This document shows, one piece after another, positions 24,561 through 33,922 of a DNA stretch of 64,000 nt. Position numbers and translations under genes: made by a program. Origin of the DNA: Pseudobutyrivibrio sp. UBA1225 (GTDB lineage Bacteria > Bacillota > Clostridia > Lachnospirales > Lachnospiraceae); contig DBWZ01000067.1 of NCBI GenBank assembly GCA_002309345.1, positions 11,515 to 75,514 of the forward strand, read 5' to 3'. Every line of letters starts with the position of its first letter. Positions within the stretch are counted from its first letter, which is position 1. The notes below the pieces were generated by a model. That model was not told the origin of the DNA. It ran no database searches and saw only the letters and a list, made by a program, of their open reading frames with translations.

Positions 24561-25469
24561 TTAGTCTTCTAAAAAGAATTTCTCCAATTTGAATGTAGAT
24601 TTCTTGTATGAATAAACACCAAGAAATCTATTGTCCGGAAGGTACATTCTATATAAGGCACCTTCTTCAAATCCGCTTATTGATTCCGCAAATACGGATG
24701 TGTTCGGAATAGGCGCACCATTTATAGCGTGTTTAATTGCCTCCTCAGATGGAACAACAAATACTGTTCCATAGTTTTCAAAAGCTTGATCTAGAGGCAT
24801 CATAATGCCGTCTAGCTTGCCATTCTTAACGATGCGTTCAATCTCATCTAATGTTCGTGCATCTGCTATATCAAACAAGCTAACTCTTGTTCTAACAAGG
24901 GATTTCATAGCACATCCACAACCAAGCTTTTCACCAACATCGTGACATAAAGATCGTATATACGTACCCTTGCTGCAATGAATCCTAATTGAAACCTCTG
25001 GCAAATCCATTCCGAGAATATCAATACTAAATATGGTAACCGGTCTTGGTTTGCGCTCTATTTCTTTGCCCTCTCGAGCAAGTTCATATAGCTTTTTACC
25101 GTTAACCTTTAGTGCCGAATACATTGGAGGCACCTGCATAATGTCGCCAACAAAGCAATTTATAGCCTCCTGGACTTGAGTTTCATCACAGTTAACGGAC
25201 TTACGTTCTAAAATCTTGCCCGACATATCATAGGTGTCAGTCTCGGTGCCAAGAAGCATGACACATTCATAGACCTTATCCTTGTCGGTAAGCATATCGC
25301 AAAGCTTTGTTGCTTTGCCTACACATACAGGAAGCACGCCTGTTGCGTCTGGGTCTAGGGTGCCTGTGTGACCAATCTTTTTTATTTTTAATATACCGCG
25401 AAGCCTGGCAACAACATCAAAGGAAGTGTACCCGGCTTCTTTATAGACATTAATTATGCCACTATTCAT
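24561..25469 (-). CDS. truB: tRNA pseudouridine(55) synthase
   Basis: TruB makes the universal pseudouridine 55 in the T-loop of tRNAs. The catalytic aspartate is in HTGTLDPDATGVLP near residue 40, and later family segments are PPMYSALKVNGKKLYELAR and KGTYIRSLCHDVG. The length is 302 residues. The ATG at 25469 overlaps the stop of nrnA (TGATG), so the two are translationally coupled; a TTG one codon upstream is unlikely. It lies between nrnA and ribF, as in many Firmicutes. Confidence 0.95.
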   Translation of the reverse strand: MNSGIINVYKEAGYTSFDVVARLRGILKIKKIGHTGTLDPDATGVLPVCVGKATKLCDMLTDKDKVYECVMLLGTETDTYDMSGKILERKSVNCDETQVQEAINCFVGDIMQVPPMYSALKVNGKKLYELAREGKEIERKPRPVTIFSIDILGMDLPEVSIRIHCSKGTYIRSLCHDVGEKLGCGCAMKSLVRTRVSLFDIADARTLDEIERIVKNGKLDGIMMPLDQAFENYGTVFVVPSEEAIKHAINGAPIPNTSVFAESISGFEEGALYRMYLPDNRFLGVYSYKKSTFKLEKFFLED

Positions 25470-26446
25470 CAATCAATTCCTAACTCTTTAAACTGTGCAG
25501 AAACCATCTCTATAATTCTATTTATTATAGACCATGGATCATTAGTGTTCACTGAAAAACCAGCAGCTTTTTTGTGTCCGCCACCGCCAAATTCTCCTGT
25601 GATAACTGTGAGGTCAACATCGCCGGTAGCTCTTGTACTACCCTTGAAATCACCGTCCTCAAGTTCGTATAAGAATACTGCAACCTCGACACCTGTTGTG
25701 TCACGAAGCTGTTGAACAATGCCCTCGAGGTGCTTGCTCTGAGCGCCAAATTCGGCCATATCCTCAGCTGTGATAACTGCAGCAATAATTTTCCCATCTA
25801 AAAATGTTTTGCAGTTTAAAAGAGCCTTTCCGAGCATTCTGTTTTGAATCATTGTCTTGGCAAAATATGTATCTGTACATATCTTTGGATAATCAATTCC
25901 CTTTGCCATAAGGTAACCTGCGGCAGCCATAGTCGCCTCTGTGGTACATGAATACTGGAAAACACCAGTATCATGGATTATGCCAAGATATAAACACTCT
26001 GCAATCTCTTTTGTGATTCTCTCCTTGCCGAACTGATTGTAAATAAGCTCGCAAGTAGAGCTATCATCTGGAATGATATAGCTATAATCTGCAAAACCTG
26101 AATTGCTAAAATGATGATCTATACAAAGGGTTGTCTTAGCAGCTTCAAATAATCTTTCTGCTTCGCCAAGACGAGAACCCTCACTGCAATCAAGTGCAAT
26201 GTATAAATCAAATACAGTTCCATCCACAACAGTTGTTGCGTCCTCAATCTTGTCTGAGTTTGTAAGGAACTTAAAAATATTAGGAATAGGCTCTAGATAG
26301 ACGTGAACTTCTACCTGTGGAAAGTAGGTTGCAATATAGTTGTACATAGCAAGACAAGAGCCGACACAATCCCCATCTGGGCGGACGTGACCACTAATAC
26401 CTACAGTCTTAGCATTTGATATGAGTTCGTTAAAATTGTCTATCAT
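25469..26446 (-). CDS. nrnA: DHH-family bifunctional oligoribonuclease / pAp phosphatase
   Basis: NrnA degrades short RNA oligomers (nanoRNAs) and dephosphorylates 3'-phosphoadenosine 5'-phosphate. The 325-residue protein has the DHH-DHHA1 plan: HVRPDGDCVGS near residue 20, LDCSEGSRLG, the name-giving IDHHFSN near residue 110, and the C-terminal GEFGGGGHKKAAGF. The start has a GAGGAG site. It sits in the rbfA-nrnA-truB-ribF segment, a conserved Firmicutes order that ties RNA turnover to ribosome maturation. Confidence 0.93.
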   Translation of the reverse strand: MIDNFNELISNAKTVGISGHVRPDGDCVGSCLAMYNYIATYFPQVEVHVYLEPIPNIFKFLTNSDKIEDATTVVDGTVFDLYIALDCSEGSRLGEAERLFEAAKTTLCIDHHFSNSGFADYSYIIPDDSSTCELIYNQFGKERITKEIAECLYLGIIHDTGVFQYSCTTEATMAAAGYLMAKGIDYPKICTDTYFAKTMIQNRMLGKALLNCKTFLDGKIIAAVITAEDMAEFGAQSKHLEGIVQQLRDTTGVEVAVFLYELEDGDFKGSTRATGDVDLTVITGEFGGGGHKKAAGFSVNTNDPWSIINRIIEMVSAQFKELGID

Positions 26447-26460
26447 GTTAGTCTCCTCTT

Positions 26461-26507
26461 CCCCTCATCCACCGCTTCGCGGTCCCCCTTCCCCCCAGTG
26501 GGGAAGG
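26461..26507. repeat. GC-rich double-hairpin (REP-like) element
   Basis: ACCGC-TTC-GCGGT (26471-26483) and CCTTCCCC/GGGGAAGG (26487-26507) are adjacent hairpins in a GC-rich block inside an otherwise AT-rich operon gap between nrnA and rbfA. I recall similar CCxC..CCTTCCCCC..GGGGAAGG elements scattered through gut Firmicutes genomes. One copy alone cannot prove that it is repetitive here. Confidence 0.6.
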
Positions 26508-26557
26508 CATAAGATATTAATCATAATCAATCATTTAGCATCCTCTAAATAATTAAA

Positions 26558-26932
26558 TCAATTATCCTCACCGGCGTGTAACGGTGCATTGACCTCATCA
26601 ATGAGCTTACTCATTTTGGCAGCGTAAGCAATTGATTGATCACTGATGAATGTTATCTCAGGTGTGTTTCTAAGATTAATTCTGTGTGCAAGCTCTCTGC
26701 GGATGAAGCCAGCAGAACTTTTAAGACCTTCGATAGTCTTTTTAACTGCCTCATCATCCCCGAGAACAGATATATAAGCTTTGCAGGTCTTGAGATCTGG
26801 AGCAACATCAACGGATACAACAGATGTAACTGGAGATATACGCGGATCCTTAAGTTCAAGACGTATTATATTGCTAAGCTCTCGCATAACTTCTTCGTTT
26901 ATACGAATATTTTTAACTGAATTCTTTCTCAT
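26558..26932 (-). CDS. rbfA: Ribosome-binding factor A
   Basis: RbfA is a small KH-like protein that binds the immature 30S subunit and helps 16S rRNA 5' processing. The 124 residues include RINEEVMRELSNIIRLELKDPRI at the N-terminus and the typical KTCKAYISVLG and LAHRINLRNTPEI segments. The ATG overlaps the infB stop (TAATG), which gives translational coupling. It follows infB as in most Firmicutes. Confidence 0.95.
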   Translation of the reverse strand: MRKNSVKNIRINEEVMRELSNIIRLELKDPRISPVTSVVSVDVAPDLKTCKAYISVLGDDEAVKKTIEGLKSSAGFIRRELAHRINLRNTPEITFISDQSIAYAAKMSKLIDEVNAPLHAGEDN

Positions 26933-29610
26933 TATCTAGGTACCTCAACCATAATGTACGCCTCGATGATATCCTCTTCCTGAACATCATTGAAGTCTTC
27001 AATAACAAGACCGCACTCGAAGTTTGTCTTAACCTCTTTGACATCATCCTTGAATCTCTTAAGAGAACCAAGCTTGCCTTCATGGATAAGCTCTCCGCCA
27101 CGAGTAACACGAACCATACAATCTCTCTGGAAGAAACCATCAGTAACATATGAACCAGCAATGTTACCAACACCAGACGCCTTGAATATCTGACGAACCT
27201 CTGCATGACCGATAATCTTTTCTTCGAAGATTGGATCAAGAAGTCCCTTCATAGCAGCCTCAACATCGTTGATTGCATCATAGATAACCTTGTAGAGACG
27301 AAGATCTACACCTTCTCTATCTGCAGTTGCCTTTGCCTGAGCATCAACACGAACGTTAAATCCGATGATGATTGCATTTGAAGCAGATGCAAGAACAACG
27401 TCTGATTCGTTGATTGTACCAACACCGCCGTGGATAGTCTTAACAACAACTTCTTCGTTAGAAAGCTTTTCAAGCGACTGCTTAACAGCCTCAACAGAAC
27501 CCTGAACATCAGCCTTAACGATGATATCAAGCTCTTTAAGGTTACCAGACTGAATCTGGCTAAAGAGGTCATCTAGAGACATCTTAGACTTAGTTTCCTC
27601 AACTAGTCTGTTCTTGTGAGCTGTTACGAATGTATCTGCAAATGCATGCGCTTCCTTTTCTGAATCAAACGACATGAATACTTCACCAGCATTTGGAACC
27701 TCAGAAAGGCCAAGAATCTCAACAGGAACTGAAGGACCTGCATTCTTAACACGTGCACCTGTATCGTCAAGCATAGCTCTAACCTTACCATAGCAGCTAC
27801 CGCAGGCAACAGGATCTCCAACGTGAAGTGTACCCTTCTGAACGAGGATAGTTGCAACTGCGCCTCGGCCTTTATCCAGCTGTGCCTCGATAACAAGACC
27901 ACGAGCTTTACGGTTCGGATTAGCCTTGAGCTCAAGCACTTCTGCTGTAAGAAGAATCATCTCGAGAAGAGAATCTATACCCTCTTTTGTATGAGCAGAA
28001 ACTGGTACGAATATTGTGCTTCCGCCCCAATCCTCTGGAACAAGCTCATATTCTGTAAGCTCTTGCTTAACTCTATCAATATTTGCATTAGGCTTATCAA
28101 TCTTGTTGATGGCAACGATAATTTCGATGCCGGCAGCCTTAGCATGGTTAATTGCTTCTACTGTTTGAGGCATAACACCATCATCGGCAGCTACTACAAG
28201 AATTGCAATATCTGTTGAGTTGGCACCACGCATACGCATAGCTGTGAACGCCTCGTGACCAGGAGTATCAAGGAATGTGATGTCCTGACCGTTAATTGAA
28301 ACTGTATACGCACCGATGTGCTGTGTAATACCACCTGCCTCACGGTCAGTAACCTTGGTATCACGGATTGCATCGAGAAGTGATGTTTTACCGTGATCAA
28401 CGTGACCCATTACACAGACAACTGGTGGGCGAGATGGGAAGTTAGATGTATCCTCTTCCTCTTCCTTAAGAAGCTCTGCAATGATATCAACCTTCTCTTC
28501 CTCTTCGCAGATGCAGTTAAATTCAAGTGCAATTTCTTCTGCCTTGTCAAAATCAACTTCTTGGTTAACAGTAACCATTGTTCCCTTTAAGAAGAGAGTC
28601 TTGACTACCGCAGAAGCCTGAACTTTCATCTTGTCAGCAAGATCTTTGATAGTGATTCTATCTGGAATAGTGATTGTAAGAACTTCGTTCATATCTCTTT
28701 CAGGAGCCTTAGGAGCGTTGTTCTTTTTCTTTTTGCCACCATTCTTTTCAAGATTGATGTATCTTTCTTGCTTCTTACCACCTAAGTTGTTGTCTCTATC
28801 GTTATTTCTCTTTTTCTTGTCATCGCGACGACCACCCTTAGAAGTGTTTGTAGGAATATCAGCAGCTGGCTGTGCTGGACGACTGTTTCTGTCCTGACGC
28901 TTGTCTGGACGAGGTCCTTGACCATTTCTAGCTGGACGATCACCTCTGTCTTGTCTACCTTCGCCACGCTTATCGTTTCTAGCTGGACGATCACCTCTAT
29001 CAGGACGAGAGCTTCTCGCTGGACGCTCTGCTCTATCCTGCTTTTTAGCTGGACGTGCTCCTTCTTCAGAAGCTGGCTTTTTCTTTGATGCAAATTCTGT
29101 ATCAGTAGACTGAGCAGATGCACGCTGCGATGGACGAACACCATCTGCAAAGCTACGAGGTCTGATTGGGCCTCTCTGCTGTTGTGCCTGATTAGAATTC
29201 TTTTTGTCTCTGCCCTCTCTACCTTCTGAGCGAGAAGAATCGGAACCACGTCTTCTTCTGTCATCTCTATCACGAGTAACTACAAAGACGTTTTTCTTTT
29301 TCTTAACTGGATTGCCATCCTTATCAACTGGACGTGGCTTCTTGTCCGCTGAAGCTTCCTTCTTAGCAGCTGGAGCCTCTTTTTTGGCAGCTGGTTTTTC
29401 TGCTGATTTCTCGGCAGATTTAGCCGGTTTATCTGCTGACTTTGCCGCCTTGGCTTTGCCTGAGAAGTTTGCTCTGATTTTTGCAGCCATTTCTTCTTCC
29501 ACGCCGCTTTGCGCTTTTGCTTCTATTCCATTAGAGCTTAAGAAAGCAATAATTTCTTTGCTCTCTTTCCCAAGCTCTTTTGCTAATTCATGTACTTTAA
29601 TTTTTGCCAT
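26932..29610 (-). CDS. infB: Translation initiation factor IF-2
   Basis: IF-2 is the GTPase that brings initiator fMet-tRNA to the 30S subunit. The 892-residue protein has the small IF2N domain at the start (MAKIKVHELAKELGK), a long Lys/Ala/Arg/Gly-rich spacer (residues about 55-300, with many RPARxDRGDR-like repeats), a second IF2N domain near 320, and the GTPase domain with GHVDHGKT near residue 400, DTPGHE and NKID. Domains II, III and the fMet-tRNA-binding C2 follow. The spacer is unusually arginine-rich but such regions vary freely in the family. It follows ylxQ by 20 bp. Confidence 0.97.
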   Translation of the reverse strand: MAKIKVHELAKELGKESKEIIAFLSSNGIEAKAQSGVEEEMAAKIRANFSGKAKAAKSADKPAKSAEKSAEKPAAKKEAPAAKKEASADKKPRPVDKDGNPVKKKKNVFVVTRDRDDRRRRGSDSSRSEGREGRDKKNSNQAQQQRGPIRPRSFADGVRPSQRASAQSTDTEFASKKKPASEEGARPAKKQDRAERPARSSRPDRGDRPARNDKRGEGRQDRGDRPARNGQGPRPDKRQDRNSRPAQPAADIPTNTSKGGRRDDKKKRNNDRDNNLGGKKQERYINLEKNGGKKKKNNAPKAPERDMNEVLTITIPDRITIKDLADKMKVQASAVVKTLFLKGTMVTVNQEVDFDKAEEIALEFNCICEEEEKVDIIAELLKEEEEDTSNFPSRPPVVCVMGHVDHGKTSLLDAIRDTKVTDREAGGITQHIGAYTVSINGQDITFLDTPGHEAFTAMRMRGANSTDIAILVVAADDGVMPQTVEAINHAKAAGIEIIVAINKIDKPNANIDRVKQELTEYELVPEDWGGSTIFVPVSAHTKEGIDSLLEMILLTAEVLELKANPNRKARGLVIEAQLDKGRGAVATILVQKGTLHVGDPVACGSCYGKVRAMLDDTGARVKNAGPSVPVEILGLSEVPNAGEVFMSFDSEKEAHAFADTFVTAHKNRLVEETKSKMSLDDLFSQIQSGNLKELDIIVKADVQGSVEAVKQSLEKLSNEEVVVKTIHGGVGTINESDVVLASASNAIIIGFNVRVDAQAKATADREGVDLRLYKVIYDAINDVEAAMKGLLDPIFEEKIIGHAEVRQIFKASGVGNIAGSYVTDGFFQRDCMVRVTRGGELIHEGKLGSLKRFKDDVKEVKTNFECGLVIEDFNDVQEEDIIEAYIMVEVPR

Positions 29611-29630
29611 CTAATATCCTCCTCATCTGT

Positions 29631-29933
29631 CTAACAACGTATCTTATCTAGGATACTCAAGGATAAATTTTCATCGCACACTACGATAGATGCCCGATAT
29701 TCTTTTCCAATTGCATGACCTAATGATTCTTTTGTTCCGTATTCTACGTAGTCGATACCGTAATATTCGCAGGAATTCGAAAATGATTTTTTAGTGTTAG
29801 CAGAAGCATCTGATGCAACAATGCACAGGAAACCGCTGCCTTCTTTGATAGCTTGCTCACAGGCAAACTCTCCACTGACAAGCTTTCCTGCCTTCATAGC
29901 TATGCTAATCATATTTATCGCTTTATCAATCAT
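29631..29933 (-). CDS. ylxQ: YlxQ, L7Ae-family RNA-binding protein
   Basis: The 100-residue protein has the L7Ae/L30e fold signature: GKLVSGEFACEQAIKEG and IVASDASANTKKSF, the region that grips kink-turn RNA. Such proteins occur between nusA-ylxR and infB in Firmicutes and bind RNA; the exact target is unknown. It overlaps the end of ylxR by 8 bp, so translation is coupled. Confidence 0.9.
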   Translation of the reverse strand: MIDKAINMISIAMKAGKLVSGEFACEQAIKEGSGFLCIVASDASANTKKSFSNSCEYYGIDYVEYGTKESLGHAIGKEYRASIVVCDENLSLSILDKIRC

Positions 29934-30189
29934 TTTCTAACTCCCTGTATAAGCTATCTATAACCTCTTGTGAAACCGGACACTTTAAAGCTCGATTGAA
30001 TGACTTTTTCTTGTCGGCTAATGCTATGCAATCATGTGACTTGCATACATAAGCACCTCGACCTTGTGCTTTGTAAGTAAGATCTAGGGAAATCCCTTCG
30101 GATGTTTCAACAACTCTAAAGAGCTGGTCCTTAGGAAGCATCTGAGCACATGCCACACATTTTCTAAGAGGTAAGTTTTTGCTATTCAT
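29926..30189 (-). CDS. ylxR: YlxR family protein (DUF448)
   Basis: The 87-residue protein shows the DUF448 hallmarks: PLRKCVACAQMLPKDQLFR at the N-terminus and GRGAYVCKSHDC later, with a conserved cysteine pattern. YlxR proteins have been described as RNA- or nucleoid-associated regulators; the role here is not shown. Its ATG overlaps the nusA stop (TAATG). Confidence 0.92.
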   Translation of the reverse strand: MNSKNLPLRKCVACAQMLPKDQLFRVVETSEGISLDLTYKAQGRGAYVCKSHDCIALADKKKSFNRALKCPVSQEVIDSLYRELEND

Positions 30190-31403
30190 TATTCTTCCTC
30201 AGTAGACTCCTGGGATTCTTCTGAATCTTCAGGCTCTTCGAATGACTCCTCTGTATCTTCGTAATCATCCTCTACATAATCGCCATCTTCATCGTAGTAT
30301 TCGTCTTCATCGTAATACTCGTCATCATCGTAATCCTCTTCGTAGTCAAGGAAATCTCCTGCCTCTTTAGCCTGAGTCTCACTCTTGATGTCGATTTTGA
30401 AGCCTGTAAGACGCGCAGCAAGACGAGCATTTTGTCCTTCCTTACCGATTGCAAGTGAAAGCTGATAATCAGGAACAACTACTCTAGCGCTCTTTTCATC
30501 TGCGTCAGCAATAACAGCAACAACCTTGGCAGGTGAAAGTGCATTCTCGATAAGGTAAGCTGGGTTTTCATCCCACTCAACTATATCGATTTTCTCACCG
30601 CGAAGCTCGTTAACGATTGCATTAACACGTGCACCGTTTTGGCCTACGCAAGCACCTACTGGATCAACATCCTCGTCGTTTGACCAAACAGCAATCTTTG
30701 TACGGCTGCCAGCCTCACGAGAGATTGATTTGATTTCTACGATGCCATCTCTAACCTCTGAAACCTCTTCCTCGAAAAGCTTTTTAACAAGCTCTGGATG
30801 AGTACGAGATACAAGGATACGTGGTCCCTTGTTAGATGTTTTAACCTCTACAATGTATACCTTGATACGGTCTTGTGGCTTGTAGTACTCGCCCTTAACC
30901 TGCTCTGACTCTGAAAGAAAGCCCTCGAGCTTACCAAGATTAACGTGAATATTGTTGCCAGAAAAACGAGTTACAACACCAGTAACAACCTTGTGCTGAA
31001 GCTCATAATACTCCTCGTAAAGAACCTTTCGCTCTTCCTCTCGGATTTTCTGAGTGATTGTATTTTTAGCAGCTGTAGCAGCGATACGACCAAAGTCCTT
31101 TGATTTAACTTCGATTTTGACTACATCGCCAACTGAAAGCTTACCATCAATGTTGTGTGCATCAGTAAGAGAAATCTCTTCAACTGAATCAGTAACCTCA
31201 TCAACAACAGTCTTTGAAAGATATACGTGATATTCACCAGTTTCTTTATCGATTTCAACTGTAGCATTATCAGCCTTTCCATAATTGTTCTTACAAGCAA
31301 TGAGAAGTGAATTTTCGATTGTCTCAATTAAGACATCCATGCTAATATTTTTCTCTTTTGCGAGATCTGTAAGAGCATCCCAAAAATCGTTTGTATTTGC
31401 CAT
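30189..31403 (-). CDS. nusA: Transcription termination/antitermination factor NusA
   Basis: NusA binds RNA polymerase and controls pausing, termination and antitermination. The 404 residues contain the N-terminal polymerase-binding domain, an S1 domain (GVVTRFSGNNIHVNLG near residue 140) and two KH domains (DPVGACVGQNGARVNAIV and SLAIGKEGQNARLAARL). The last 55 residues are almost wholly Asp, Glu and Tyr, an acidic tail in place of the C-terminal repeats of proteobacterial NusA. It lies between rimP and ylxR in the standard operon. Confidence 0.96.
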   Translation of the reverse strand: MANTNDFWDALTDLAKEKNISMDVLIETIENSLLIACKNNYGKADNATVEIDKETGEYHVYLSKTVVDEVTDSVEEISLTDAHNIDGKLSVGDVVKIEVKSKDFGRIAATAAKNTITQKIREEERKVLYEEYYELQHKVVTGVVTRFSGNNIHVNLGKLEGFLSESEQVKGEYYKPQDRIKVYIVEVKTSNKGPRILVSRTHPELVKKLFEEEVSEVRDGIVEIKSISREAGSRTKIAVWSNDEDVDPVGACVGQNGARVNAIVNELRGEKIDIVEWDENPAYLIENALSPAKVVAVIADADEKSARVVVPDYQLSLAIGKEGQNARLAARLTGFKIDIKSETQAKEAGDFLDYEEDYDDDEYYDEDEYYDEDGDYVEDDYEDTEESFEEPEDSEESQESTEEE

Positions 31404-31429
31404 AATTCCTCCTTAAAAACAAATATATA

Positions 31430-31900
31430 TTAAAAATCTATTGATAATTTAATCTGAGCTACGTCGGCCCTGTTGAAGATTTCTACTCCGTCATCAAACT
31501 CAATAGTGAAAGTATCCTTGTCAAATGACTTAAGGGTACCTGTGAATTCTTTGGCGCCATTAACTGGTTTGTAGGTTTTGATATCAACATCCAGACCTAT
31601 TGCTTTTTCAAAATGCTTTTCTTTTTTAAGAACTCTCCCAAGTCCTGGAGAGCTTACCTCGAAGATGTAGCCATCGTCGCCGCCAATCTGTGGCTCGGCA
31701 TCAAGTAGCTCGTTCATCTTGCGACTAACTTCGACACAATCGTCAATTGTAATTCCACCTTCCTTGTCGATGTAGGCTCTGAGGTAGTATTCTGCCCCTT
31801 CTTTGACGTATTCTACGTCGTATAGCTCAAAGCCTAATTCGTCAAGAATAGGAGTAATCAATTCTTCCGTACGTTTTTCATAATCGGTGTGCTTTGACAT
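31430..31900 (-). CDS. rimP: Ribosome maturation factor RimP
   Basis: RimP assists 30S assembly at the S12 and pseudoknot region. The 156-residue protein has the family start (TEELITPILDELGFELYDVEYV) and the later EVSSPGLGRVLKKEKHF motif. I use the ATG at 31900 (MSKHTDYE), which follows AAGGAGG; an upstream in-frame start adds 22 hydrophobic, unlikely residues. It is the first gene of the rimP-nusA-ylxR-ylxQ-infB-rbfA-nrnA-truB-ribF operon. Confidence 0.94.
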   Translation of the reverse strand: MSKHTDYEKRTEELITPILDELGFELYDVEYVKEGAEYYLRAYIDKEGGITIDDCVEVSRKMNELLDAEPQIGGDDGYIFEVSSPGLGRVLKKEKHFEKAIGLDVDIKTYKPVNGAKEFTGTLKSFDKDTFTIEFDDGVEIFNRADVAQIKLSIDF

Positions 31901-32004
31901 ATAGTCCTCCTTATTCAGTTGTAAAAATATAATAAAATATGACTGCGAAAACCTTGATTTTTGCAAGGTTCATGATTGTTTTACCTGCAAAAAGTCATAA
32001 ATAA

Positions 32005-32027
32005 AGAGAGAGCTTCGAGCTCTCTCT
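32005..32027 (-). terminator. Terminator of galE
   Basis: AGAGAGAGCT pairs perfectly with AGCTCTCTCT across a 3-nt loop, followed by TTTATTTATG on the minus strand. It separates galE from the rimP operon. Confidence 0.75.
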
Positions 32028-32106
32028 AAGTCGTTCTCTTCATCAACATGAACAATTATAACAGAAATGTGGAAAAATGCAAGGAAAATCGGGGAAATTG
32101 ACACAA

Positions 32107-33123
32107 TTAATCATCATATCCATTAGGATTGTTCTTCTGCCATCTCCATGAATCAGCACACATCTCTTTAATGCCGAATTCCGCTGTCCAACCAAGTTCT
32201 TCTTTGGCTTTTGTAGCATCAGAATAGCAGGTAGCAATATCGCCAGCTCGGCGAGGCTTGATTGAATAAGGAATCTTGATTCCGTTTGCTTCCTCAAAAT
32301 TCTTTACAATGTCAAGAACTGAATATCCTACACCTGTACCAAGATTATAAATATTAAGACCTGAGTTATCCTCAAGCTTTTTAATTGCCTTAACATGGCC
32401 CTTAGCAAGATCTACTACGTGGATATAATCGCGCACGCCTGTACCATCCGGAGTATCATAGTCATTACCAAATACGCCAAGCTCAGGAAGCTTGCCAACT
32501 GCAACCTGTGTGATATAAGGCATAAGGTTATTAGGAATGCCGTTAGGATTTTCGCCCATTGTTCCTGATGGGTGTGCACCGATTGGATTGAAGTAACGAA
32601 GTAAAACTACATTCCATTCATTATCAGCCTTTTGGATATCTGTAAGAATCTGCTCAAGCATAGACTTTGTCCATCCATACGGATTAGTACACTGTCCCTT
32701 TGGACAATTTTCAGTAATAGGAATCTCTGCAGGGTCGCCATATACAGTTGCTGAAGATGAGAAAATAATATTCTTACATCCATTGTTTCTCATAACATCA
32801 ACAAGTGTAAGTGTACCTGCAATATTGTTTTCATAATATTCCCATGGTTTTTGAACCGACTCACCAACAGCTTTAAGGCCAGCAAAGTGAATGCAAGAAT
32901 CAATTTGCTCTTTGTCAAAGACTTGTTGAAGAGCTCCTCTATCAAGGATGTCCCCCTTATAAAACTTAACTGGTTTACCAGTGATTGCTTCTACTCTCTT
33001 AAGTGACTTTTCAGATGAGTTACATAGATTATCAAATACAACTACATCATAGCCAGCCTGCTGGAGTTCCACGCATGTGTGACTTCCAATAAAGCCGGCA
33101 CCACCCGTTACTAAAATTGCCAT
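32107..33123 (-). CDS. galE: UDP-glucose 4-epimerase
   Basis: GalE interconverts UDP-glucose and UDP-galactose for galactose use and for cell-wall or exopolysaccharide sugars. The 338 residues open with the NAD-binding VTGGAGFIGSHTC, have the catalytic YGWTKSMLE (Tyr-x3-Lys) near residue 150, the serine region SSSATVYG, and the RYFNPIGAHPSG stretch typical of GalE proper. It is monocistronic, with an AAGGAGG site and a TTGCTT/TATTCT promoter (17-bp spacing) upstream near 33143-33171. Confidence 0.96.
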   Translation of the reverse strand: MAILVTGGAGFIGSHTCVELQQAGYDVVVFDNLCNSSEKSLKRVEAITGKPVKFYKGDILDRGALQQVFDKEQIDSCIHFAGLKAVGESVQKPWEYYENNIAGTLTLVDVMRNNGCKNIIFSSSATVYGDPAEIPITENCPKGQCTNPYGWTKSMLEQILTDIQKADNEWNVVLLRYFNPIGAHPSGTMGENPNGIPNNLMPYITQVAVGKLPELGVFGNDYDTPDGTGVRDYIHVVDLAKGHVKAIKKLEDNSGLNIYNLGTGVGYSVLDIVKNFEEANGIKIPYSIKPRRAGDIATCYSDATKAKEELGWTAEFGIKEMCADSWRWQKNNPNGYDD

Positions 33124-33266
33124 AAATATGTCCTCCTTAGTAGATAAAAACTACAATACATAGAATACCAAATATGAAATTATTAAGCAAAAAAATTTTA
33201 CGAGAATACGGGAATATTCCTCAATTAAAAATCACCTTCGGTGATGAACACAGGAACGTGAAAAAA

Positions 33267-33294
33267 ATAACCTAGTGCTTAGCACTAGGTTATT
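33267..33294 (-). terminator. Terminator of the infC-rpmI-rplT operon
   Basis: AATAACCTAGTGCT pairs perfectly with AGCACTAGGTTATT and is followed by TTTTTTC on the minus strand. A smaller ATCACC/GGTGAT hairpin with TTTTTAATT follows at about 33228-33245. Confidence 0.9.
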
Positions 33295-33306
33295 TTAATT
33301 TCCTTA

Positions 33307-33663
33307 TTAGGCAACCTTACCTTTTGCAAGCTCTACAAGCTGTGCAAAACCAGCTGCGTCGTTAACAGCGAGCTCAGCGAGCATCTTTCTGTTCATTTCA
33401 ACGCCAGCAAGCTTAAGTCCGTACATGAACTTAGAATATGAAAGTCCATTGATACGAGCTGCAGCATTGATACGAGCGATCCAAAGCTGTCTGAACTGTC
33501 TCTTTCTCTGCTTTCTACCAGCGTAAGCTGATGTAAGAGCACGCATAACTGACTGCTTTGCAACGCGATACTGTTTGCTTCTAGCGCCTCTGTAGCCCTT
33601 TGCTAACTTTAATGTTCTATTATGTCTTTTTTTAGCGTTTAATCCGCCTTTAACTCTTGCCAT
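33307..33663 (-). CDS. rplT: 50S ribosomal protein L20
   Basis: L20 is an early 23S rRNA-binding protein and, in Firmicutes, the repressor of its own operon through the leader RNA. The 118 residues have the basic N-terminal extension (ARVKGGLNAKKRH) and the conserved RQLWIARINAAAR segment. It is the last gene of infC-rpmI-rplT and ends just before a strong terminator. Confidence 0.98.
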   Translation of the reverse strand: MARVKGGLNAKKRHNRTLKLAKGYRGARSKQYRVAKQSVMRALTSAYAGRKQRKRQFRQLWIARINAAARINGLSYSKFMYGLKLAGVEMNRKMLAELAVNDAAGFAQLVELAKGKVA

Positions 33664-33707
33664 TTCTATTTCCTCCTAACCAAATATAAACCATTAACAT
33701 ATCTATT

Positions 33708-33905
33708 TTAGAGATATGGAAGTACTTTCTTCATGTTCTTTACGTTTGTTGCATCAACGATTGCAGACTTGCGAAGATTTCTTTTTCTCTTAGTAGTCTT
33801 CTTGGTTAAGATGTGGCTCTTATAAGCCTTGTTTCTCTTAAGCTTTCCTGTTCCTGTTACTTTAAAACGCTTTGCAGCTGCTTTTCTTGTCTTCATCTTT
33901 GGCAT
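33708..33905 (-). CDS. rpmI: 50S ribosomal protein L35
   Basis: The 65-residue, very basic protein (MPKMKTRKAAAKRFKVTGTGK) is a textbook L35 of the large subunit. It lies 17 bp after infC and 44 bp before rplT, the conserved order, with a GGAGG site. Confidence 0.98.
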   Translation of the reverse strand: MPKMKTRKAAAKRFKVTGTGKLKRNKAYKSHILTKKTTKRKRNLRKSAIVDATNVKNMKKVLPYL

Positions 33906-33922
33906 GACAATTTCCTCCTGTA

